The notes below the pieces were generated by a model. The model was given only the letters and a program-made list of their open reading frames with translations. It did no database searches and was not told the origin of the DNA. Of a stretch of 64,000 bases of DNA, positions 23,784-31,748 are shown one piece after another. Source of the stretch: Plesiocystis pacifica SIR-1 (GTDB taxonomy: Bacteria; Myxococcota_A; Polyangia; Nannocystales; Nannocystaceae); the NCBI RefSeq assembly GCF_000170895.1, contig NZ_ABCS01000037.1, positions 1 to 64,000 on the forward strand. The letters run 5' to 3'. The translations under genes were made by a program, and so were the position numbers. Numbering within the stretch: position 1 is the stretch's first letter; every line of letters starts with the position of its first letter.

Positions 23784-25171
23784 ACCAGCTGCGGCGCGCT
23801 GCCCCTGGGCGCGCGCAGGCGACCGCGGCGGCTCCCCTCGCGGTGCGCGGCCGCGAAGTCACGCCCGGCGCCGAGGGCCTCGTAGAACCCCTCGGCGTAG
23901 GCCAGGGCCGCGCCGTCATCCACCGGGCCCCGCATCGTGATCACCGTCGGCACGGTCCCGATCGCCTCGCTCGCGCTCTCGCTCCAGCAGGCGTTGAGGA
24001 CCACGCAGCGCAGCGCCCCAGCGGGGCCGGAGTACTCGTCAAAGAGCGACCCCAGCTCAGCCATGGGCACGCGCATGCTGCCGCCTTCGTCCAAGATGAT
24101 CCCGAGCGGCTCGCCGTGCCCGGCGATGTGGACGATCTCGTAGGCGCCCTCGAGCAGCGCCCGAGACAGGTCGGCGAAAGAAGCCGCGACGCGACAGGTC
24201 AGCTCGATGCGATCCCGCTCCCTGGACACCTGGATCGCCCGCTGAATCGCAGCTTGCTCCCGCTCCGTACACAGCGGATCTTGATCGCCAGGATTCGCCG
24301 AGACGAACAAGATCCGCAGCGGTCCGCGCGGGGGCGGGGCGCGTCGAGGCACCGCCGCCGCGACGGGCTGCGCCGAAGCACCGGGCTCGAGAGCCCGCAG
24401 CGCCGCCAAGGTGTCCGCCGGCGTCTCGCAGGGGATGGCGGCGATGCCCGCCTCGTCGAGCTTGATCGAGGTCGCGCGATCGAGCTCCGCCTCGGGCAGC
24501 AGGGCCCAGTGCCGCGGCGGAGAGCCCTCGGCCAGGTCGCGGACGTAGCCGACCACCTCCTCGAAGATCGAGTCCTCGGCCGTCGTCCCCACGAACAGCA
24601 CGGGGTGGGCCATGAACAGGGCGCGCAGGACGTTGGCGTAGCTGGGGTCCCGAACACGCACGCGCGCGTGCTGCTCCCGCGTGAGCACCCAAGAGCCGCG
24701 CTCGGGCAGCGTGCCGTTGATCTTGAGCAGCCAGTTTCGCCGACTCAGCAGGGCCGTGCTCGGGCGCAGGTGAGGGACCAGCCGCGACTCGAAGGCCCGC
24801 TCGAGCACGCGGTCGAGGTTGGGCGTGACCACGCCGCGCAGCCGCGGGGCGAGGCGAGCCACGGCCCGAGCCAGCGGCGGCAGCTCGGAGCGCGGAGCCT
24901 GCATCGAGCGCTCGACCTCGCGGCCAAAGCGCGCGGGGGTCAGCTCCCGCTCGAGCTCCGTGAACGCGTCGGGGAGCTCGCCCACCTCGGCGAGCTCCCG
25001 CAGCTCCCTCGCTCGCGCGGTCGAGAGCTGGCGCGGCAAGGCGTGGGTCAGCGCGACCGCGAGCTCGCGGCGGGAGGGCAGACCGGCCTCGCGCGCCAGC
25101 TGAGCGCCGACGTAGAGCACCAAGGGCTCGCGGGTGGCCTGGAGTTCGTCAAAGTCGATGGTCATGGTCAT
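23771..25171 (-). CDS. SIR2-like / CHAT protease fusion
   Basis: Reverse strand; ATG at 25171 lies in an ATGA overlap with the stop of the upstream SIR2-STAND gene, giving 466 residues and tight coupling. Residues about 5-240 follow the SIR2-like pattern: VLYVGAQLAREAGLP, VVTPNLDRVLERAF, LLKINGTLPERGSWVLT, VLFVGTTAEDSIFEEV. The catalytic-His position of the K(I/L)HG motif is Asn152, so NADase activity is doubtful. Residues about 285-450 form a CHAT protease, beginning LRILFVSANPGD, with His352 in YEIVHIAGHG and Cys395 in VVLNACWSES. It would be a caspase-like effector of the three-gene operon. The SIR2-like part may bind NAD-type ligands or the upstream protein. Confidence 0.82.
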   Translation of the reverse strand: MTMTIDFDELQATREPLVLYVGAQLAREAGLPSRRELAVALTHALPRQLSTARARELRELAEVGELPDAFTELERELTPARFGREVERSMQAPRSELPPLARAVARLAPRLRGVVTPNLDRVLERAFESRLVPHLRPSTALLSRRNWLLKINGTLPERGSWVLTREQHARVRVRDPSYANVLRALFMAHPVLFVGTTAEDSIFEEVVGYVRDLAEGSPPRHWALLPEAELDRATSIKLDEAGIAAIPCETPADTLAALRALEPGASAQPVAAAVPRRAPPPRGPLRILFVSANPGDQDPLCTEREQAAIQRAIQVSRERDRIELTCRVAASFADLSRALLEGAYEIVHIAGHGEPLGIILDEGGSMRVPMAELGSLFDEYSGPAGALRCVVLNACWSESASEAIGTVPTVITMRGPVDDGAALAYAEGFYEALGAGRDFAAAHREGSRRGRLRAPRGSAPQLVQRG

Positions 25172-28100
25172 GGATTGGGTGTCTCCGCGCACGCTTCAGG
25201 GGTTCGGCCCGTGTCCGAGAGGCGCGCGCACGCAAAGCGCCGCATGGCCGCGGCGCCCAGGGGCCAGGCGTGGACTTCCCCGTCGCCGCAGCCCGCGGCG
25301 AGCATGGTGCCGTCTTCGGAAAACTCCAGGCTGAGGAGCTCGTGGCCAGGGCACGCCTCGAGTTCTTCGCGCCCATCGCTGAACTCGATCTCCCCCGCAG
25401 TCCCGCCTCCGTAGGCGACGAGCCAGGGATCGCCTGCGTCGGAGGAGGTAGTCACGGCCACGACGAGCGGCGCATCGACCCGATCGACGGGCGCGGGCTC
25501 CGAGCTTCCGAGCGCCCACCGATAGACATCACCGTTCGAGTCTCCGCTGACCAAGACCTCGCCGCGCTGGTCGAGGGCCAACGCGTCGATGCGGCCCTCG
25601 TGCGCCGAGTCGATCGCCAGCTCGAGGCGCGCCTGGTCCTCGGACAGCGAGAATCGCTCGAGGCGCCCGTCAGCGTAGCCTAGCGCGAGGGCGTCCCCGC
25701 CCGGCGCCAGCGCGATCGCGCTGACCCGCGGGGCCGCGGCAATGGGCAAGGCCATATCCTCCCACCGACCGCCGTCGAGCGCCCATACCTGGGCCTGCCC
25801 GCTCTTGCACAGCAGCGCCAGCCGATCCCCCGACGCGCTGAACTCCGCGGCCGTGGGTCGACACCATCGGGGCTCTCCCTGCGAGTTCTTGCCCATGCCG
25901 TCCCACTCGAACAGCTCCCCCGACCTCGTCAAGAGCCGCCCGATCTCCCCTCGGGCCGGAGTCGTCAGGGCGACGATACCCGCCCCGAGCTGTTGACGTT
26001 GGAGGTCTCCCCGGAGCTCCCAGCTGTTCAACCGCCCGCTCGAGTCTCCGCTGTACAGCGTCCGCCCGTCGGCCGAGAAGGCCACCGCCCTCACGCCCTG
26101 CGGGTGCTCCCGCCGCGACCAGTGATCTCGCCGGTCGAGCCCCCACACCGAGACGCCCCCGTCGGCCTGGCCAATGACCACCCGACGACCCGAGCCTGCC
26201 ACGGCGAGCGCCGAGACTTCCGCCGAGGTCGACAGCCGCGCGAGCTCCCTGTCGGCAGAGGCCTCAGCGGAAGCGTCGTAGATCGACACCGTCGACACCT
26301 CCCGCTCGGCCACGAGCAGCGCCGTCCCCGGGATGAAACGCGGGCAGACGTTGGGGCTAGCCATGCCCAGGGGTTCCAGCACCTCGAGCGTGCCATCGGA
26401 CTCCAACCTGGCGAGGTGCAGCGCCCTCTGATCATCATCGTTGGTCACGCCACACACAGACAGCAGCACGCCATCCGGCGTCTCCGACCAGTCGAGCAGC
26501 TGGGTGCCGTAGTTCGTGACCGCCATGGATCTCAGCGCCTGCCCCGAGTCGAGGTCCCAGACCTGTAGCCCTTGCGAGTCCACGCTGACGAGGCGATCGG
26601 GGGGGACGTACTCGAAGGTCCGCACGAGCCCGTCGAGGGCCAGCGCCTCGAAGCCGGGACCCTCGATGGTGCTCCCGTCGCTCCCCCGCCCGTACGCCAG
26701 CGCGAGCTCCCCGTCGGCGTTCTGCCCGTAAGCCCGAAGGCCGGGCCGCTTCCACCCCTCCCCGAGCCGCTCGCCCGTGCGCGAGTCGTAGTCTTGGAGG
26801 CGCGACGCGTCTGGGTTCTTCGAGCTGCCCACCAGGGTCCACAGTCGGTCTTCATGAACGCTGAAGCGCGGTGCTCGACCGGCCAAGCTAGCGGCGACGG
26901 ACTTCCCCTCCCGATCGACCAACCAGGTCTTGCCCTTCCCCCCCAAGGCCACGCGCCGGCCCTTGGAGTCGAAGGCGATGCTGACGATGGCCTCGGCCTC
27001 GTCCGCCCCGTCGACACGGACCGCTTCGCCCCCCCAATCCCAGCGCAAGACGGCTCCGTCGGCGCGACCCACCCACAGGCCCTCGGGTCCCTCGGCGAGC
27101 GCCGTGATCGCGGCGCTGTCTGGCGGGGCTTCGAGCGCGTCGAGTTTCCCTGCCACCAGGGGCCAGGCGATCGCGCCCGCGAGGAGCTCCTCGTAGCGAC
27201 GACCGTCGAGACCCACGAGCCTGGTCAGCGCCGCGTGGTACTCGCGCTGATCTTCCAGCGCTGAGATGGCTTCGCTCTCCGCTTGAAACACTCCGTCGCT
27301 GTAGTCCTCCCCAACGCCGCGAGCACCCGCGATGGAGGTCTGAAACTGAGCGCCTTGAGCACTACTCAATTGCTGCAAGACCACCCCCCCGCCCACCGTG
27401 AGCCCCCCGATCCCCGCCACCCAGGTCACCCCGCGCAGCCACGCCGCGCCGCGCATGGCCTGCTGATAGCGCCGCTGCGTCTGGGCCCGCGGCCCCTTCG
27501 CGTGGCCGCGCAACAGCTCTCTTCGCTCTGGCCCCCGAGGCAAGCTCCGCCACGAGGCCCCGCTCTCCGCCCACGCCGCCGCGCGCCAGCCCAGGGCCTC
27601 GTCGCGCGCCATCTGAACCCGCGCGCTGGCGATCCAAGCCCGCAGGCGGTCCCACTCGCGCAGCAGCGCCTCGTGAACGATGTCGACCATGGCCTCGGCC
27701 CCCTGCCCCCGGACCACCAACAATCGGGGCCCGCCCTCGCCGGACAGCCGACCCAGCAAGCGCTCGCCCCGGGGCCCTCCGCCCGCGAGCTCGACGGCCC
27801 TGGAGCGAGCTACGGAGCGCCGGCTCAGCCGTCCCCCCTCGAGGTGAACCATGTCGAGCATCAAGGTCCGCACGCGCTCGAGCTCCCGCGCGTCCAAGCT
27901 CGCTAGCAGACCGTCCGCGCTGCGACTGAGCGCCCCCGAGACCCCGCCCAGCGCTTCGTACTCGGCCATGCTGACCGCGCCATCCTCCGCCGCGCCGGCG
28001 TCCCACAGCCCGCGCAGGGCGTGCGCCACCAGAGGCAGGGCCGCGTCTTCCGTCCGCACCACGCCGTCCTCGTCGGTTCGGCCCTGACCCGTGTGCTGGG

Positions 28101-29679
28101 CCGCGTCGTTGGCGATGCGCTCGACCAGCTCCGCGTCGAAGCGCACCCCGAGGCGCGCCGCCGGCTCGGCGATCGCCGCGCGCAAGCCCACGCGCGAGAT
28201 GGGCGCGAGGGTGTAGCGCTCGGCGTTTTCGTTGAGCACGCGCAGCAAGCTCGGCGAGGTCGTCGACAAGGCCGCGCCGAAGTCCGAGCGCATCGTCGTG
28301 ACCAGGTAGATCAGCGCGCGGCTCAACAGCGCCGATATCGAGCTCACGAACAGCTCGCGCTCGCGCGGGCTCGCGAGGGTGACCAGCTCCTCGAGCTGAT
28401 CGACGACCACCGCCAGCGCCATCGAGGGGGGCAGGTGCAGGCGCACGAGCTCGACCACGGCGCTCGGCAGATCGCTGCCGCTGTCCCTCGACCCGCCAAA
28501 GATCTCCCGCGCGTCGATGGGCGCCTGCTCTCCGAGGGCCTCCGCGAGCGCCTCGACCAGCGCCTGCATGGGCTCTCGGCCGGGTCGCAGCCTCGCCACG
28601 GCCCACCGCGTGGGCGTCCCCTCGGCGAAGCCCCGACGCAGCGCGGGCACGAGCCCCGCGTGGACGAAGGAGCTCTTGCCGACGCCGCTCGAGCCCTCGA
28701 TGGCGAGCCACCGGCGGTGCCGCGAGGGCGGGCCGCCCAGGCGCGACGCGGCCGCGCTGACCTCGGCCGCGCGACCAAAAAAGACCGACTCGAGGGAGGC
28801 GTCGAAGGCCTGGAGTCCGGGGTAGGGACACGCCGGCGGAGGGCTCTCCGCCGCCTCGAGCCCGGCCTCGCCTGTCGTCCCCAGACGCGCGAGGGTCTCG
28901 CTCCCCTCCCCCTCCAGCACCGCGAAGCCGCGGCTCTCGAGCAGCGTGCGCCGCTCGGCCCCGCACTCGGGCAAGAGGATGTAGTGCCCCGGGCACTGGG
29001 CGTCCCCCGTCGCCGGCGCGAGGATGGCCAGCAGCCGCTCGCACAGCTCGTCGTCCGGTTCGAAGCCAACCATCAACAGACAGTGCGAGCGCGCCGTCGC
29101 GGCCAGCAGCCGCCGCCACAGGGTGTGCGGCCCCCACTCGCGCTCGCGCGCTGCCCGGCTCAACACCCAGGTCTCGGGAAACTCCAACGTCCCGCACAGC
29201 TTGACGATGACCCCGCGGCGACGCAGCAGATCCGCCTGCGGGCTGGAGAAGCTCGGCCACGCGTCCGCCAGGGCCCGCTCGAGGACGCGGTGCAGCTCGG
29301 TCGTATAGACCGCTCGCAGCCCGACCGAGGCCGCGGCGATGGCCGAGGCCAGGGCCGAGCGCCGCTCCTCGCCGAGGCCGTGGGTCCGCTCGATGCCCCG
29401 GACAAAGCGCGATCCCATTCGACGCTCGAGCACCTCGAAGGCCTCCTCGAGGCGACCGTCCGCGATCCATCCGCGGACCACCGACGTGCGCTCGAGGTGG
29501 CGGGACGACTCCGCCCTCGCCAATACTGCCTCGGCGAGGGTCTGGGCGTCGGCCAGGCCCGCCGAGCGACCCAGGGCCGGGCCCACGAACAGGACCAGCT
29601 CGCCCCGGTCCCAGGCCTTCGTCAATTCGAGCGGAAGCGAGGACGCGTCCGAGCACGGTGTGTCATTGACCATTTCCAT
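25168..29679 (-). CDS. SIR2-like / STAND NTPase / TM / WD40 sensor protein
   Basis: ATG at 29679 gives 1503 residues; a TTG at 29739 is also in frame. Residues 15-270 are SIR2-like but degenerate: FVGPALGRSAGL, VYTTELHRVLE and VKLCGTLEF, where Cys162 stands at the usual catalytic His. CPYPGLQAFD near residue 283 opens an nSTAND1-type NTPase with Walker A GSSGVGKSS (about residue 328) and Walker B LAVVVDQLEE. Winged-helix and helical regions follow, then one membrane helix (WVAGIGGLTVGGGVVL, about residue 745-767). The C-terminal 650 residues are WD40-like blades with GDSNGDVYRWAL- and ADGRTLYSGDSSG-type turns. Predicted role: ligand sensing by the propeller, ATP-driven switching, and control of the adjacent proteases. 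Confidence 0.85.
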   Translation of the reverse strand: MEMVNDTPCSDASSLPLELTKAWDRGELVLFVGPALGRSAGLADAQTLAEAVLARAESSRHLERTSVVRGWIADGRLEEAFEVLERRMGSRFVRGIERTHGLGEERRSALASAIAAASVGLRAVYTTELHRVLERALADAWPSFSSPQADLLRRRGVIVKLCGTLEFPETWVLSRAAREREWGPHTLWRRLLAATARSHCLLMVGFEPDDELCERLLAILAPATGDAQCPGHYILLPECGAERRTLLESRGFAVLEGEGSETLARLGTTGEAGLEAAESPPPACPYPGLQAFDASLESVFFGRAAEVSAAASRLGGPPSRHRRWLAIEGSSGVGKSSFVHAGLVPALRRGFAEGTPTRWAVARLRPGREPMQALVEALAEALGEQAPIDAREIFGGSRDSGSDLPSAVVELVRLHLPPSMALAVVVDQLEELVTLASPRERELFVSSISALLSRALIYLVTTMRSDFGAALSTTSPSLLRVLNENAERYTLAPISRVGLRAAIAEPAARLGVRFDAELVERIANDAAQHTGQGRTDEDGVVRTEDAALPLVAHALRGLWDAGAAEDGAVSMAEYEALGGVSGALSRSADGLLASLDARELERVRTLMLDMVHLEGGRLSRRSVARSRAVELAGGGPRGERLLGRLSGEGGPRLLVVRGQGAEAMVDIVHEALLREWDRLRAWIASARVQMARDEALGWRAAAWAESGASWRSLPRGPERRELLRGHAKGPRAQTQRRYQQAMRGAAWLRGVTWVAGIGGLTVGGGVVLQQLSSAQGAQFQTSIAGARGVGEDYSDGVFQAESEAISALEDQREYHAALTRLVGLDGRRYEELLAGAIAWPLVAGKLDALEAPPDSAAITALAEGPEGLWVGRADGAVLRWDWGGEAVRVDGADEAEAIVSIAFDSKGRRVALGGKGKTWLVDREGKSVAASLAGRAPRFSVHEDRLWTLVGSSKNPDASRLQDYDSRTGERLGEGWKRPGLRAYGQNADGELALAYGRGSDGSTIEGPGFEALALDGLVRTFEYVPPDRLVSVDSQGLQVWDLDSGQALRSMAVTNYGTQLLDWSETPDGVLLSVCGVTNDDDQRALHLARLESDGTLEVLEPLGMASPNVCPRFIPGTALLVAEREVSTVSIYDASAEASADRELARLSTSAEVSALAVAGSGRRVVIGQADGGVSVWGLDRRDHWSRREHPQGVRAVAFSADGRTLYSGDSSGRLNSWELRGDLQRQQLGAGIVALTTPARGEIGRLLTRSGELFEWDGMGKNSQGEPRWCRPTAAEFSASGDRLALLCKSGQAQVWALDGGRWEDMALPIAAAPRVSAIALAPGGDALALGYADGRLERFSLSEDQARLELAIDSAHEGRIDALALDQRGEVLVSGDSNGDVYRWALGSSEPAPVDRVDAPLVVAVTTSSDAGDPWLVAYGGGTAGEIEFSDGREELEACPGHELLSLEFSEDGTMLAAGCGDGEVHAWPLGAAAMRRFACARLSDTGRTPEACAETPNP

Positions 29680-29745
29680 CGTTTCGACCGTGATCAGGCG
29701 CGACTCCACGATCACCGCATTTGCAGGTTTCGAACACAAGCCAAC

Positions 29746-31623
29746 TCACACATTCGAGCTGGAGTCCCCCGAATGGTCGAGGCTGAACTCGAGCACCTCG
29801 ACGCTCCAATCCCGCGTCACCTCGGGTCCCGTCTTCGGTCGCGGAGACGCGCGAATGGCCCGAGACACCGCCCGCCGTCGGCGCGGCCGATCGTCGGGGA
29901 TGCCGAGGTCGAGCCGGCTCGGGATCAGGTGTCGCAGCGGGATGGGTCGACGGCTCGCCAGGACCACGACGTACAGGGGCAGCGACGCCGACGGGTCCGT
30001 CCCCCCCGGCCAGCTCAGCGCGAACCCCCCTCGCCCGCGGCCAGGGTGAACACCAAAGAGGCGCCTCTCCCCGGGCAGCAGCTCGATCCCGTCGGGCTCG
30101 GCGTCGTCGAGCAGGCGCGCGCGGCCTCGTCCGTCGATGACGACCACGCTGACGAACAGGCCCTGCGCCTTTGCGAGGCTCTCCACCCGCGCGCTCAGCC
30201 ACGTCCCCGCGCGCAGCCGTACATCGCCCCGCAGCGGACGCGCGCGCGCGCGGGGAGAAGGCGCCACGCTCAACCGCGCGCGGGCCCTCGGCTCGTCCAC
30301 ATACGCACCCAGCTGAGTCAGGCGTCGGGCCCGGGCCCAATCTTCGAGACGCTCCAGCGCCTCGCCCCGTCCCTCGGCGTCCGCCTGCACGCGCAGCCCA
30401 GCGAAGGCCGCCCAGGCGCAGCTCAGCCCGAGAGCGCCGTCGGCCTCGACGCAGACCACGGCCTTCGACTCCTCGCCCTCCGCGGCGGGGCGCAGCCACG
30501 GCGACTGGGCCAAGCGCGCGCTCAGCTCGGGATCCTCGCAGGCCACCGGGTCCCGCCGCGCGGCCTCCAGCAACACTGCGCTCGACCCCACCGACGCCTC
30601 CCCAGCTCCCTCGGGCTCCAGGCGCGCCCGGTTGAGGTCCAGCGCCACGACGCGCAACCGAGCCAGACGCTGCGCCTCGCCGCGGCCGTCGACCAGCGCA
30701 TCGACGAGGGCCCAACGATCGCCCATCTCGACGCCCTGGAGCAGCCCCGCGCGGATCCATCCGCCGTGGCTGGAAGGCAGCGGCTGTCCCTTCGCGTCGG
30801 CGTGCGGCACGAAGCCGACCGTTCCCCGCAGCTTCGAGCTCCGCGTCGAGAACAGGTAGCGGTGACTCGGACCCGCGAGGCTGACCCACTGCTCTTCGCA
30901 ACCCAGGCGCCAGATCGCGCGCTCGCGGACCCGATCCGCGAGCGCGGCCCAGGTCAGCCGCTCGACCTCTCCGACCTCTCCCACGAGCTCACAGACCAAG
31001 CTCGTCAGCCGGCCGAGGTTCCCTCCCGGCACGGCGTCACCAAACCCGTAGCGCAACGAAGAGGCGGCGCACAGACGCGGAATGTGTGGATGGCTGATTG
31101 GATGCAAGAGCGCCTGAGCCCGCGCGGGCTCCTGCTTGGCGGCGAGCGCATGGACCCAATCGGGCGACTTCGGCACTTTTCGGACGGGCCCACGCACGAT
31201 TTGCGCCGAATAGCAACTATCGATGATCGCGCTGACGTTGGCGCATCGACGCTCGATTCGCGCCAATGCCATCGACAGCTCCACGTCGAGAATTCCCGTA
31301 AAGCACCACTGCGCGCGTTTGCGCGCGGCGACGACATAGAAGACGGGGCGACCTCCGAGCGGCGGCCGCTGATCCTCGAGCTCGACGACGCCGCCGTGGC
31401 CAAAGAAGTAGAACAACACCGCGTCGGCTTCTTCCGCCACGGCCTCGAGCCGGTCCAGAGCCGCCAGGATGCCGCTACGATCAGCCTCCGAGCCTTCGAT
31501 CCGAGTGACGGACCAGCCTCCGAGCCCGGTCAACAGCGACTCCATCGCGGCGAGGCTCGGGGTCGCGTCGAAGGGCTCGGCGGGATCGGTGTCTGACACC
31601 CCAACCAAGAGCGCGTACTTCAT
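29746..31623 (-). CDS. Caspase-like (peptidase C14) protease with DUF4384-like C-terminus
   Basis: ATG at 31623 (MKYALLVGVSDTD) is chosen because it begins the first strand of the caspase fold; 50 extra upstream residues of the longer frame look non-coding. The p20-like domain has His76 in FYFFGHGG and Cys137 in AIIDSCYSAQ, an intact catalytic dyad. Residues about 150-270 complete the caspase domain. A long middle part follows (AVVCVEADGALGLSC). A C-terminal beta-rich domain (LRAGTWLSARVESL ... LLPGERRLFGVHP) resembles DUF4384, often found behind bacterial caspase-like domains. First gene of a three-gene operon; the SIR2-STAND gene follows after 66 bp. Confidence 0.85.
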   Translation of the reverse strand: MKYALLVGVSDTDPAEPFDATPSLAAMESLLTGLGGWSVTRIEGSEADRSGILAALDRLEAVAEEADAVLFYFFGHGGVVELEDQRPPLGGRPVFYVVAARKRAQWCFTGILDVELSMALARIERRCANVSAIIDSCYSAQIVRGPVRKVPKSPDWVHALAAKQEPARAQALLHPISHPHIPRLCAASSLRYGFGDAVPGGNLGRLTSLVCELVGEVGEVERLTWAALADRVRERAIWRLGCEEQWVSLAGPSHRYLFSTRSSKLRGTVGFVPHADAKGQPLPSSHGGWIRAGLLQGVEMGDRWALVDALVDGRGEAQRLARLRVVALDLNRARLEPEGAGEASVGSSAVLLEAARRDPVACEDPELSARLAQSPWLRPAAEGEESKAVVCVEADGALGLSCAWAAFAGLRVQADAEGRGEALERLEDWARARRLTQLGAYVDEPRARARLSVAPSPRARARPLRGDVRLRAGTWLSARVESLAKAQGLFVSVVVIDGRGRARLLDDAEPDGIELLPGERRLFGVHPGRGRGGFALSWPGGTDPSASLPLYVVVLASRRPIPLRHLIPSRLDLGIPDDRPRRRRAVSRAIRASPRPKTGPEVTRDWSVEVLEFSLDHSGDSSSNV

Positions 31624-31748
31624 GGTCACTCTGTGTATGCCATGGAGCGCCGGTTTGCGTGGGTTCGCCGCTTTGACGTGAGCATGTTCACCACAATTAT
31701 TCGACCCGGGCTCAATCCACCCATGTCGGAGCCGCACGGTAGCGATGA
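31624..31748. promoter_or_regulatory. Divergent spacer between protease operon and kinase gene
   Basis: 125 bp separate the start codons of the caspase-like gene (reverse) and the kinase gene (forward), so both promoters must lie here or inside the genes. It is more AT-rich than its surroundings (ttcaccacaattattcg). No operator palindrome could be assigned by eye. Confidence 0.4.

Noticed and set aside
27362..29656. Reverse-strand alternative frame of 764 codons inside the SIR2-STAND gene
   Set aside because: Gly/Ala/Arg-rich shadow without domains; the chosen frame has Walker motifs and WD40 blades.
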